A stretch of DNA of 64,000 bases. Origin: Tetradesmus obliquus. Taxonomy: Eukaryota; Chlorophyta; Chlorophyceae; Sphaeropleales; Scenedesmaceae. Positions 1 through 10,691 of the stretch are shown one piece after another; the stretch's first letter is position 1, and each line of letters opens with the position of its first letter. Where the stretch lies: NCBI GenBank assembly GCA_030272155.1, contig CP126198.1, positions 4,216,001 to 4,280,000 of the forward strand, written 5' to 3'. Both the position numbers and the translations under genes were made by a program. The notes below the pieces were generated by a model. It saw nothing but the letters and a program-made list of their open reading frames with translations, did not search any database and had not been told where the DNA came from.

Positions 1-710
1 CCGACATGGGAAAGTAAGCGCAGCGGCATTTGAAATGTCGCTACGGTTGAATTGTCGGGCCGGCACGCCTAGTGGCCCATTATGAACAGCTGCTGGTTGT
101 GCATCGAGCAAGTTAATTTGTTGTTGTAACTCTTTGTGAAATGTTTATTTATAAAATTTGAAGCCGTTCCAATGTCCTGGCTGCAGGAAGCGGGTTGGCG
201 AGGGTGTCGGTGCACCGCCACTGGAAACTTACTGCTCAAAAAAAAACTGCTTGCTAAATAAATAAAAAAACTTACTGGTCGGCTAAAATTCCTACTGGAC
301 GCTTTTGTCCCGTACGTTGCATCAACAAACATATAAGGCCCTCACCTGCCTAGGACCGACATGGGAAAGTAAGCGCAGCGGCATTTGAAATGTCGCTACG
401 GTTGAATTGTCGGGCCGGCACGCCTAGTGGCCCATTATGAACAGCTGCTGGTTGTGCATCGAGCAAGTTAATTTGTTGTTGTAACTCTTTGTGAAATGTT
501 TATTTATAAAATTTGAAGCCGTTCCAATGTCCTGGCTGCAGGAAGCGGGTTGGCGAGGGTGTCGGTGCACCGCCACTGGAAACTTACTGCTCAAAAAAAA
601 ACTGCTTGCTAAATAAATAAAAAAACTTACTGGTCGGCTAAAATTCCTACTGGACGCTTTTGTCCCGTACGTTGCATCAACAAACATATAAGGCCCTCAC
701 CTGCCTAGGA
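1..710 (+). repeat. Two 355-bp SAT monomers carrying a 33-bp insertion
   Basis: The units starting at 1 and 356 are 355 bp instead of 312 bp. The extra 43 bp is a 33-bp A-rich insert (235-267 in the first unit) flanked by the 10-bp duplication AAACTTACTG (225-234 and 268-277). The same insertion occurs in the unit starting at 2015. Identical inserts in several units show that the change was copied by array turnover. Confidence 0.85.
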
Positions 711-918
711 CCGACATGGGAAAGTAAGCGCAGCGGCATTTGAAATGTCGCTACGGTTGAATTGTCGGGCCGGCACGCCTAGTGGCCCATTATGAACAGC
801 TGCTGGTTGTGCATCGAGCAAGTTCATTTGTTGTTGTAACTCTTTGTGAAATGTTTATTTATAAAATTTGAAGCCGTTCCAATGTCCTGGCTGCAGGAAG
901 CGGGTTGGCGAGGGTGTC

Positions 919-980
919 TTTTTTTTTTTTTTTTTTGAAGCAAGAAAGTTACAAGGGCTGACCTACATAACTGTGCACTT
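919..980 (-). mobile_element. R-element, 5'-truncated copy
   Basis: On the plus strand this reads T18, then GAAGCAAGAAAG and the reverse complement of the last ~45 bases of R. It sits between two copies of GGCGAGGGTGTC (907-918 and 981-992), a 12-bp target-site duplication in a SAT monomer. Confidence 0.9.
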
Positions 981-1210
981 GGCGAGGGTGTCGGTGCACT
1001 TCCACTGGAAACTTACTGGTCGGCTAAAATCCCTACTGGACGCTTTTGTCCCGTACGTTGCATCAACAAACATATAAGGCCCTCACCTGCCTAGCACCGA
1101 CATGGGAAAGTAAGCGCAGCGGCATTTGAAATGTCGCTACGGTTGAATTGTCGGGCCGGCACGCCTAGTGGCCCATTATGAACAGCTGCTGGTTGTGCAT
1201 CGAGCAAGTA

Positions 1211-1274
1211 AAATTTTTTTTTTTTTTTTTGAAGCAAGAAAGTTACAAGGGCTGACCTACATAACTGTGCACTT
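1211..1274 (-). mobile_element. R-element fragment with mismatched flanks
   Basis: This is a T-tract plus the R 3' end. The left satellite flank is GAGCAAGT while the right flank is GGCGAGGGTGTC, so there is no target-site duplication. The left junction resembles the insertion at 2877 and the right junction the one at 919, which suggests an exchange between two differently placed insertions. Confidence 0.8.
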
Positions 1275-1390
1275 GGCGAGGGTGTCGGTGCACTGCCACT
1301 GGAAACTTACTGGTCGGCTAAAATTCCTACTGGACGCTTTTGTCCCGTACGTTGCATCAACAAACATATAAGGCCCTCACCTGCCTAGGA

Positions 1391-1702
1391 CCGACATGGG
1401 AAAGTAAGCGCAGCGGCATTTGAAATGTCGCTACGGTTGAATTTTCGGGCCGGCACGCCTAGTGGCCCATTATGAACAGCTGCTGGTTGTGCATCGAGCA
1501 AGTTAATTTATTGTTATAACTCTTTGTAAAATGTTTATTTATCAGATTTGAAGCCGTTCCAATGTCCTGGCTGCAGGAAGCGGGTTGGCGAGGGTGTCGG
1601 TGCACTTCCACTGGAAACTTACTGGTCGGCTAAAATTCCTACTGGACGCTTTTGTCCCGTACGTTGCATCAACAAACATATAAGGCCCTCACCTGCCTAG
1701 GA
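1391..1702 (+). repeat. Representative SAT-312 monomer
   Basis: A clean 312-bp unit with no insertion; the next unit starts at 1703 and the next at 2015, both spaced 312 bp. Insertion sites used by R-elements in other copies include the segments ending GGCGAGGGTGTC, GCATCGAGCAAGT, CGCTACGGTTGAATT, AGCCGTTC, CATATAAGG and TTGTTATAACTCTT. Confidence 0.9.
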
Positions 1703-2580
1703 CCGACATGGGAAAGTAAGCGCAGCGGCATTTGAAATGTCGCTACGGTTGAATTGTCGGGCCGGCACGCCTAGTGGCCCATTATGAACAGCTGCTGGTT
1801 GTGCATCGAGCAAGTTAATTTGTTGTTGTAACTCTTTGTGAAATGTTTATTTATAAAATTTGAAGCCGTTCCAATGTCCTGGCTGCAGGAAGCGGGTTGG
1901 CGAGGGTGTCGGTGCACTGCCACTGGAAACTTACTGGTCGGCTAAAATTCCTACTGACCGCTTTTGTCCCGTACGTTGCATCAACAAACATATAAGGCCC
2001 TCACCTGCCTAGGACCGACATGGGAAAGTAAGCGCAGCGGCATTTGAAATGTCGCTACGGTTGAATTTTCGGGCCGGCACGCCTAGTGGCCACTTATGAA
2101 CAGCTGCTGGTTGTGCATCGAGCAAGTTAATTTGTTGTTGTAACTCTTTGTGAAATGTTTATTTATCAGATTTGAAGCCGTTCCAATGTCCTGGCTGCAG
2201 GAAGCGGGTTGGCGAGGGTGTCGGTGCACCGCCACTGGAAACTTACTGCTCAAAAAAAAACTGCTTGCTAAATAAATAAAAAAAAAACTTACTGGTCGGC
2301 TAAAATTCCTACTGGACGCTTTTGTCCCGTACGTTGCATCAACAAACATATAAGGCCCTCACCTGCCTAGGACCGACATGGGAAAGTAAGCGCAGCGGCA
2401 TTTGAAATGTCGCTACGGTTGAATTGTCGGGCCGGCACGCCTAGTGGCCCATTATGAACAGCTGCTGGTTGTGCATCGAGCAAGTTCATTTGTTGTTGTA
2501 ACTCTTTGTGAAATGTTTATTTATAAAATTTGAAGCCGTTCCAATGTCCTGGCTGCAGGAAGCGGGTTGGCGAGGGTGTC

Positions 2581-2643
2581 TTTTTTTTTTTTTTTTTTTG
2601 AAGCAAGAAAGTTACAAGGGCTGACCTACATAACTGTGCACTT
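2581..2643 (-). mobile_element. R-element, 5'-truncated copy
   Basis: T19 followed by the R 3' end, flanked by GGCGAGGGTGTC at 2569-2580 and 2644-2655. Same site as the copy at 919, so probably spread by duplication of the monomer rather than by independent insertion. Confidence 0.9.
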
Positions 2644-2876
2644 GGCGAGGGTGTCGGTGCACTTCCACTGGAAACTTACTGGTCGGCTAAAATCCCTACT
2701 GGACGCTTTTGTCCCGTACGTTGCATCAACAAACATATAAGGCCCTCACCTGCCTAGCACCGACATGGGAAAGTAAGCGCAGCGGCATTTGAAATGTCGC
2801 TACGGTTGAATTGTCGGGCCGGCACGCCTAGTGGCCCATTATGAACAGCTGCTGGTTGTGCATCGAGCAAGTAAAT

Positions 2877-2948
2877 GTTTTTTTTTTTTTTTTGAAGCAA
2901 GAAAGTTACAAGGGCTGACCTACATAACTGTGCACTTGCTCCACAAAA
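2877..2948 (-). mobile_element. R-element, 5'-truncated copy
   Basis: T-tract plus about 55 bases of the R 3' end. Flanks AGCAAGTAAAT (2866-2876) and AGCAAGTTAAT (2949-2959) form an 11-bp duplication with one mismatch. Confidence 0.85.
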
Positions 2949-4164
2949 AGCAAGTTAATTTATTGTTATAACTCTTTGTAAAATGTTTATTTATCAGATT
3001 TGAAGCCGTTCCAATGTCCTGGCTGCAGGAAGCGGGTTGGCGAGGGTGTCGGTGCACCGCCGCTGGAAACTTACTGGTCGGCTATAAATTTCCTACTGGA
3101 CGCTTTTGTCCCGTACGTTGCATCAACAAACATATAAGGCCCTCACCTGCCTAGGACCGACATGGGAAAGTAAGCGCAGCGGCATTTGAAATGTCGCTAC
3201 GGTTGAATTGTCGGGCCGGCACGCCTAGTGGCCCATTATGAACAGCTGCTGGTTGTGCATCGAGCAAGTTCATTTGTTGTTGTAACTCTTTGTGAAATGT
3301 TTATTTATCAGATTTGAAGCCGTTCCAATGTCCTGGCTGCAGGAAGCGGGTTGGCGAGGGTGTCGGTGCACTGCCACTGGAAACTTACTGGTCGGCTAAA
3401 ATTCCTACTGGACGCTTTTGTCCCGTACGTTGCATCAACAAACATATAAGGCCCTCACCTGCCTAGCACCGACATGGGAAAGTAAGCGCAGCGGCATTTG
3501 AAATGTCGCTACGGTTGAATTGTCGGGCCGGCACGCCTAGTGGCCCATTATGAACAGCTGCTGGTTGTGCATCGAGCAAGTTAATTTATTGTTATAACTC
3601 TTTGTAAAATGTTTATTTATGAAATTTGAAGCCGTTCCAATGTCCTGGCTGCAGGAAGCGGGTTGGCGAGGGTGTCGGTGCACCGCCACTGGAAACTTAC
3701 TGGTCGGCTAAAATTCCTACTGGACGCTTTTGTCCCGTACGTTGCATCAACAAACATATAAGGCCCTCACCTGCCTAGGACCGACATGGGAAAGTAAGCG
3801 CAGCGGCATTTGAAATGTCGCTACGGTTGAATTTTCGGGCCGGCACGCCTAGTGGCCCATTATGAACAGCTGCTGGTTGTGCATCGAGCAAGTTAATTTA
3901 TTGTTATAACTCTTATAACTCTTATGTGCATCGAGCAAGCTAATTTATTGTTATAACTCTTATAATGATGATGTGCGCAGGCATGTGCTGATAAGTTTGT
4001 GTGTGTGGTTGTATGTGTCTGTGTTGGTGTCATTTGTTACATATTGCCACATGTCTCATAGGGGTATGTTCGGTCAATAGCAGGATGCCTTTCGGCAATC
4101 AGTCACCTATAAATAGGCGTCTTGTGTGTGTGTGTCGTAATGCTGCCTGTGAGGTGCAGCTTTT

Positions 4165-4189
4165 TTTTTTTTTTTTTTGAAGCAAGAAA
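4165..4189 (-). mobile_element. 25-bp R-element micro-insertion
   Basis: About 14 T's plus GAAGCAAGAAA, the last 11 bases of R in reverse complement, between two copies of GAGGTGCAGCTTTT (4151-4164 and 4190-4203). It is nested in the plus-strand R-element. The same nested insertion recurs at 9369-9401 and near 17398. Confidence 0.85.
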
Positions 4190-4322
4190 GAGGTGCAGCT
4201 TTTAGAGGTGTGCAGGTCACCATGCATTGATAGCCGACAGCTACACTATGGACAGCTTTTGTTTCAAGGGCCAGTCACGGTCTGTCACACATCACATGAC
4301 GTCATTGCGTAACTGTGATTCT

Positions 4323-4333
4323 TCAAAAAAAAA
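4323..4333 (+). mobile_element. Minimal poly(A) insertion with TSD
   Basis: TC followed by A's lies between two copies of AACTGTGATTCT (4311-4322 and 4334-4345). The paralogous copy at 9528-9541 has a single GTGATTCTAG without the insert and serves as an empty site. TC matches the final two bases of R before its tail. Confidence 0.8.
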
Positions 4334-5590
4334 AACTGTGATTCTAGTGGAGTCTGGGCACTCGGTCAGGTCCTGGATGCCTTTCGGGGCTGCCCCGCAC
4401 GGGGCTGTCTGCATGATCGTGTGACAGCGTATCTTGGTACAAGAGACCTGTGGGGTGAGTGCGGGACAGGTTGCCTCACTCTCTCAATGGATCTTTTTGT
4501 GGAGCAAGTGCACAGTTATGTAGGTCAGCCCTTGTAACTTTCTTGCTTCAAGTGAAAAAAAAAATTGTATTAACTCTTTGTAAAATGTTTATTTATCAGA
4601 TTTGAAGCCGTTCCAATGTCCTGGCTGCAGGAAGCGGGTTGGCGAGGGTGTCGGTGCACCGCCGCTGGAAACTTACTGGTCGGCTATAAATTTCCTACTG
4701 GACGCTTTTGTCCCGTACGTTGCATCAACAAACATATAAGGCCCTCACCTGCCTAGGACCGACATGGGAAAGTAAGCGCAGCGGCATTTGAAATGTCGCT
4801 ACGGTTGAATTTTCGGGCCGGCACGCCTAGTGGCCCATTATGAACAGCTGCTGGTTGTGCATCGAGCAAGTTAATTTATTGTTATAACTCTTTGTAACAT
4901 GTTTATTTATGAAATTTGAAGCCGTTCCAATGTCCTGGCTGCAGGAAGCGGGTTGGCGAGGGTGTCGGTGCATTGCCACTGGAAACTTACTGGTCGGCTA
5001 AAATTCCTACTGGACGCTTTTGTCCCGTACGTTGCATCAACAAACATATAAGGCCCTCACCTGCCTAGCACCGACATGGGAAAGTAAGCGCAGCGGCATT
5101 TGAAATGTCGCTACGGTTGAATTTTCGGGCCGGCACGCCTAGTGGCCCATTATGAACAGCTGCTGGTTGTGCATCGAGCAAGTTAATTTATTGTTATAAC
5201 TCTTTGTAAAATGTTTATTTATCAGATTTGAAGCCGTTCCAATGTCCTGGCTGCAGGAAGCGGGTTGGCGAGGGTGTCGGTGCACCGCCACTGGAAACTT
5301 ACTGGTCGGCTAAAATTCCTACTGGACGCTTTTGTCCCGTACGTTGCATCAACAAACATATAAAGCCCTCACCTGCCTAGGACCGACATGGGAAAGTAAG
5401 CGCAGCGGCAATTGAAATGTCGCTACGGTTGAATTGTCGGGCCGGCACGCCTAGTGGCCCATTATGAACAGCTGCTGGTTGTGCATCGAGCAAGTTAATT
5501 TGTTGTTGTAACTCTTTGTGAAATGTTTATTTATAAAATTTGAAGCCGTTCCAATGTCCTGGCTGCAGGAAGCGGGTTGGCGAGGGTGTC

Positions 5591-5711
5591 TTTTTTTTTT
5601 TGAAGCAAGAACGTTACAAGGGCTGACCTAAATAACTGTGCACTTGCTCCATAAAATGATCCATTGAGAGCGTGAGGCAACCTGTTCCGCACTCACCCCA
5701 CAGGTCTCTTT
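5591..5711 (-). mobile_element. R-element, 5'-truncated copy
   Basis: T11 followed by about 110 bases of R 3' sequence (variant GAAGCAAGAACGTT), ending GGTCTCTT next to ACCTAGTGGCCC of the satellite. The flanks come from different parts of the monomer, so satellite sequence is missing at the junction. The same junction recurs near 7870, 10278, 18771, 26845 and 28044. Confidence 0.85.
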
Positions 5712-6383
5712 TACCTAGTGGCCCATTATGAACAGCTGCTGGTTGTGCATTGAGCAAGTTAATTTATTGTTATAACTCTTTGTAAAGTGTTTATTTATGA
5801 AATTTGAAGCCGTTCCAATGTCCTGGCTGCAGGAAGCGGGTTGGCGAGGGTGTCGGTGCACTGCCACTGGAAACTTACTGGTCGGCTAAAATTCCTACTG
5901 GACGCTTTTGTCCCGTACGTTGCATCAACAAACATATAAGGCCCTCACCTGCCTAGGACCGACATGGGAAAGTAAGCGCAGCGGCATTTGAAATGTCGCT
6001 ACGGTTGAATTGTCGGGCCGGCACGCCTAGTGGCCCATTATGAACAGCTGCTGGTTGTGCATCGAGCAAGTTAATTTGTTGTTGTAACTCTTTGTAAAAT
6101 GTTTATTTATAAAATTTGAAGCCGTTCCAATGTCCTGGCTGCAGGAAGCGGGTTGGCGAGGGTGTCGGTGCACTTCCACTGGAAACTTACTGGTCGGCTA
6201 AAATTCCTACTGGACGCTTTTGTCCCGTACGTTGCATCAACAAACATATAAGGCCCTCACCTGCCTAGCACCGACATGGGAAAGTAAGCGCAGCGGCATT
6301 TGAAATGTCGCTACGGTTGAATTGTCGGGCCGGCACGCCTAGTGGCCCATTATGAACAGCTGCTGGTTGTGCATCGAGCAAGT

Positions 6384-6463
6384 AAAAATTTTTTTTTTTT
6401 TTTTTTTTGAAGCAAGAAAGTTACAAGGGCTGACCTACTTAACTGTGCACTTGCTCCACAAAA
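6384..6463 (-). mobile_element. R-element, 5'-truncated copy
   Basis: About 20 T's (6389-6408) plus the R 3' end, flanked by AGCAAGT (6377-6383) and AGCAAGT (6464-6470). Same insertion site as the copy at 2877. Confidence 0.85.
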
Positions 6464-6877
6464 AGCAAGTTAATTTATTGTTATAACTCTTTGTAACATG
6501 TTTATTTATGAAATTTGAAGCCGTTCCAATGTCCTGGCTGCAGGAAGCGGGTTGGCGAGGGTGTCGGTGCATTGCCACTGGAAACTTACTGGTCGGCTAA
6601 AATTCCTACTGGACGCTTTTGTCCCGTACGTTGCATCAACAAACATATAAGGCCCTCACCTGCCTAGGACCGACATGGGAAAGTAAGCGCAGCGGCATTT
6701 GAAATGTCGCTACGGTTGAATTGTCGGGCCGGCACGCCTAGTGGCCCATTATGAACAGCTGCTGGTTGTGCATCGAGCAAGTTAATTTATTGTTATAACT
6801 CTTTGTGAAATGTTTATTTATGAAATTTGAAGCCGTTCCAATGTCCTGGCTGCAGGAAGCGGGTTGGCTAGGGTGTC

Positions 6878-7839
6878 TTTTTTTTTTGAAGCAAGAACGT
6901 TACAAGGGCTGACCTACATAACTGTGCACTTGCTCCACAAAAAGATCCATTGAGAGAGTGAGGCAACCTGTTCCGCACTCACCCCACAGGTCTCTTGTAC
7001 CAAGAGACGCTGTCACACGATCATGCAGACAGCCCCGTGCGGGGCAGCCCCGAAAGGCATCCAGGACCTGACCGAGTGCCCAGACTCCACTAAAATCACA
7101 GTCACGCAATGACGTCCTGTGATGTGTGACAGACCGTGACTGGCCCTTGAAACAAAAGCTGTCCATAGTGTAGCTGTCAGCTATCAATGCATGGTGACTT
7201 GCACACCTCTAAAAGCTGCACCTTACAGGCAGCATTACGACACACACACAAGACGCCTATTTATAGGTGACTGATTGTCGACACAGACAATCGCCACCTG
7301 TCTATTCATAGACTCTCCACTTCATGCAAAGCACATCCTGCTATTGACCGAACATACCCCTATGAGACATGTGGCAATATGTAAAAAAAATGACACCAAC
7401 ACAGACACACATCACCACACACGCAAACTTATCATCACATGCCTGCGCACATAATCATACTCTGCTACCCACGCGCATGCATACATAACGTAACCCAGCC
7501 ATCAACTTAGCCTTTGCCATTCTATTTTGCAACACATCACAACGAGAAACGACAACCACTACTCCAACGAATGCATTGCATATCCTGCCCGAGCCGTCAA
7601 AACAGACCACCACGCCACCTATACCCGTGCCCAACCCATCACTCACATGCCAGCCGTGCCGGCCCGAATATTGATGCGACCATCGGTGCCCACCCTATAC
7701 AGTGCTCCCCACTTCTGCCAAAAGTCAACAAGTTTGATCTCAGGCGACCTTCCTTGCAGCCATGCAAACGGTATCCCACAACCCAACCTAACATCTACTT
7801 CCACCCTATCCCATTCCCTCTGAATTTGCTGCCGTAGCT
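6878..7839 (-). mobile_element. Long R-element copy with 3' UTR and C-terminal ORF
   Basis: A copy of about 960 bp in minus orientation. Its 3' end is GAAGCAAG behind T10 on the plus strand. Reading the minus strand, a short coding tail ends at 7643, followed by about 750 bases of non-coding sequence and the A tail. The non-coding part has three perfect hairpins: 6991-7007 (TCTCTTG/CAAGAGA), 7032-7045 (GCCCCG/CGGGGC) and 7273-7292 (GATTGTC/GACAATC). The 5' end at GTAGCT adjoins another R fragment (7840-7870). It is nearly identical to the copies at 10692 and 14791. Confidence 0.85.
7643..7839 (-). pseudogene. C-terminal ORF remnant of the R-element, unknown family
   Basis: The minus-strand frame reads LRQQIQREWDRVEVDVRLGC, then a segment with PFAWLQGRSPEIK and FWQKWGALYRVGTDGRI, and stops after GTAGM. 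The same tail occurs at 11472-11690 and, extended by a Ser/Gln-rich region, at 15565-15925. Retention of the same frame in three copies suggests that it is the end of a protein encoded by the full-length element. I do not recognise the family. A reverse-transcriptase ORF of a LINE would be expected, but no such motif is visible in the fragments present. Confidence 0.5.
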
Positions 7840-7870
7840 GTTCCGCACTCACCCCACAGGTCTCTTTTAC
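7840..7870 (-). mobile_element. R-element fragment at recombinant junction
   Basis: A short piece (GTTCCGCACTCACCCC and following) in minus orientation joins the long copy to the ACCTAGTGGCCC satellite flank. It matches the 5' part of the truncated copies at 5591 and 10157, consistent with recombination between R copies. Confidence 0.7.
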
Positions 7871-8296
7871 CTAGTGGCCCATTATGAACAGCTGCTGGTT
7901 GTGCATTGAGCAAGTTAATTTATTGTTATAACTCTTTGTAAAGTGTTTATTTATGAAATTTGAAGCCGTTCCAATGTCCTGGCTGCAGGAAGCGGGTTGG
8001 CGAGGGTGTCGGTGCACTGCCACTGGAAACTTACTGGTCGGCTAAAATTCCTACTGGACGCTTTTGTCCCGTACGTTGCATCAACAAACATATAAGGCAC
8101 TCACCTGCCTAGGACCGACATGGGAAAGTAAGCGCAGCGGCATTTGAAATGTCGCTACGGTTGAATTGTCGGGCCGGCACACCTAGTGGCCCATTATAAA
8201 CAGCTGCTGGTTGTGCATCGAGCAAGTTAATTTATTGTTGTAACTCTTTGTAAAATGTTTATTTATAAAATTTGAAGCCGTTCCAATGTCCTGGCT

Positions 8297-8313
8297 TTTT
8301 TTTTTTTTTGAGT
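8297..8313 (-). mobile_element. 17-bp poly(T) insertion with TSD
   Basis: T13 plus GAGT between two perfect copies of CAATGTCCTGGCT (8284-8296 and 8314-8326). The base composition, orientation and flanking duplication match an R-element truncated to almost nothing but its tail. Confidence 0.8.
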
Positions 8314-8439
8314 CAATGTCCTGGCTGCAGGAAGCGGGTTGGCGAGGGTGGCGGTGCACTTCCACTGGAAACTTACTGGTCGGCTAAAATTCCTACTGGA
8401 CGCTTTTGTCCCGTACGTTGCATCAACAAACATATAAGG

Positions 8440-8534
8440 GGTGAGTGCGGAACAGGTTGCCTCACTCTCTCAATGGATCTTTTTGTGGAGCAAGTGCACA
8501 GTTATGTAGGTCAGCCCTTGTAACTTTCTTGCTT

Positions 8535-8566
<32 letters not shown>

Positions 8567-8568
8567 AA
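8440..8568 (+). mobile_element. R-element, 5'-truncated copy, long A tail
   Basis: The plus-strand copy starts GGTGAGTGCGGAAC and ends in about 30 A's. A 14-bp duplication, ACAAACATATAAGG, flanks it at 8426-8439 and 8569-8582. Confidence 0.9.
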
Positions 8569-8807
8569 ACAAACATATAAGGCCCTCACCTGCCTAGCAC
8601 CGACATGGGAAAGTAAGCGCAGCGGCATTTGAAATGTCGCTACGGTTGAATTGTCGGGCCGGCACGCCTAGTGGCCCATTATGAACAGCTGCTGGTTGTG
8701 CATCGAGCAAGTTAATTTATTGTTGTAACTCTTTGTGAAATGTTTATTTATAAAATTTGAAGCCGTTCCAATGTCCTGGCTGCAGGAAGCGGGTTGGCGA
8801 GGGTGTC

Positions 8808-8873
8808 TTTTTTTTTTTTTTTTTTTTTTGAAGCAAGAAAGTTACAAGGGCTGACCTACATAACTGTGCACTT
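8808..8873 (-). mobile_element. R-element, 5'-truncated copy
   Basis: T22 plus the R 3' end between GGCGAGGGTGTC at 8796-8807 and 8874-8885; same site as 919 and 2581. Confidence 0.9.
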
Positions 8874-9170
8874 GGCGAGGGTGTCGGTGCACCGCCACTG
8901 GAAACTTACTGGTCGGCTAAAATTCCTACTGGACGCTTTTGTCCCGTACGTTGCATCAACAAACATATAAGGCCCTCACCTGCCTAGGACCGACATGGGA
9001 AAGTAAGCGCAGCGGCATTTGAAATGTCGCTACGGTTGAATTTTCGGGCCGGCACGCCTAGTGGCCCATTATGAACAGCTGCTGGTTGTGCATCGAGCAA
9101 GTTAATTTATTGTTATAACTCTTACAACTCTTATGTGCATCGAGCAAGCTAATTTATTGTTATAACTCTT

Positions 9171-9751
9171 ATAATGATGATGTGCGCAGGCATGTGCTGA
9201 TAAGTTTGTGTGTGTGGTTGTATGTGTCTGTGTTGGTGTCATTTGTTACATATTGCCACATGTCTCATAGGGGTATGTTCGGTCAATAGCAGGATGCCTT
9301 TCGGCAATCAGTCACCTATAAATAGGCGTCTTGTGTGTGTGTGTCGTAATGCTGCCTGTGAGGTGCAGTTTTTTTTTTTTTTTTTTTTTTGAAGCAAGAA
9401 AGAGGTGCAGCTTTTAGAGGTGTGCAGGTCACCATGCATTGATAGCTGACAGCTACACTATGGACAGCTTTTGTTTCAAGGGCCAGTCACGGTCTGTCAC
9501 ACATCACATGACGTCATTGCGTAACTGTGATTCTAGTGGAGTCTGGGCACTCGGTCAGGTCATGGATGCCTTTCGGGGCTGCCCCGCACGGGGCTGTCTG
9601 CATGATCGTGTGACAGCGTATCTTGGTACAAGAGACCTGTGGGGTGAGTGCGGGACAGGTTGCCTCACTCTCTCAATGGATCTTTTTGTGGAGCAAGTGC
9701 ACAGTTATGTAGGTCAGCCCTTGTAACTTTCTTGCTTCAAGTGAAAAAAAA
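9171..9751 (+). mobile_element. R-element, older subfamily, with nested insertion
   Basis: A close relative of the copy at 3962, starting after ATTGTTATAACTCTT (9156-9170) and ending CTTCAAGTG plus A's. A nested T22 plus GAAGCAAGAAA insert lies at 9369-9401 between two copies of GAGGTGCAG. It lacks the 4323-type poly(A) insertion. Confidence 0.85.
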
Positions 9752-10156
9752 ATTTGTATTAACTCTTTGTAAAATGTTTATTTATCAGATTTGAAGCCGT
9801 TCTAGTGTCCTGGCTGCAGGAAGCGGGTTGGCGAGGGTGTCGGTGCACCGCCACTGGAAACTTACTGGTCGGCTATAAATTTCCTACTGGACGCTTTTGT
9901 CCCGTACGTTGCATCAACAAACATAAAAGGCCCTCACCTGCCTAGGACCGACATGGGAAAGTAAGCGCAGCGGCATTTTGAAATGTCGCTACGGTTGAAT
10001 TTTCGGGCCGGCACGCCTAGTGGCCCATTATGAACAGCTGCTGGTTGTGCATCGAGCAAGTTAATTTATTGTTATAACTCTTTGTGAAATGTCTATTTAT
10101 GAAATTTGAAGCCGTTCCAATGTCCTGGCTGCAGGAAGCGGGTTGGCTAGGGTGTC

Positions 10157-10278
10157 TTTTTTTTTGAAGCAAGAACGTTACAAGGGCTGACCTAAATAAC
10201 TGTGCACTTGCTCCATAAAATGATCCATTGAGAGCGTGAGGCAACCTGTTCCGCACTCACCCCATAGGTCTCTTTTAC
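10157..10278 (-). mobile_element. R-element, 5'-truncated copy
   Basis: T9 plus about 110 bases of the R 3' end with the ACGTT variant, ending at the recurrent junction with ACCTAGTGGCCC. Confidence 0.85.
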
Positions 10279-10691
10279 CTAGTGGCCCATTATGAACAGC
10301 TGCTGGTTGTGCATTGAGCAAGTTAATTTATTGTTATAACTCTTTGTAAAGTGTTTATTTATGAAATTTGAAGCCGTTCCAATGTCCTGGCTGCAGGAAG
10401 CGGGTTGGCGAGGGTGTCGGTGCACTGCCACTGGAAACTTACTGGTCGGCTAAAATTCCTACTGGACGCTTTTGTCCCGTACGTTGCATCAACAAACATA
10501 TAAAGCACTCACCTGCCTAGGACCGACATGGGAAAGTAAGCGCAGCGGCATTTGAAATGTCGCTACGGTTGAATTGTCGGGCCGGCACGCCTAGTGGCCC
10601 ATTATGAACAGCTGCTGGTTGTGCATCGAGCAAGTTAATTTGTTGTTGTAACTCTTTGTAAGATGTTTATTTATAAAATTTGAAGCCGTTC

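Larger units (their letters stand above)
3962..4563 (+). mobile_element. R-element, older subfamily with internal deletion
   Basis: A plus-strand copy starting after ATTGTTATAACTCTT (3947-3961) and ending CTTCAAGTG plus A's, followed by a diverged copy of the same 15-mer (4564-4578). Relative to longer copies it lacks about 45 bases around 4088-4096, where CCTTTCGGC replaces a longer stretch. It carries two later small insertions (4165-4189 and 4323-4333). Confidence 0.85.
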
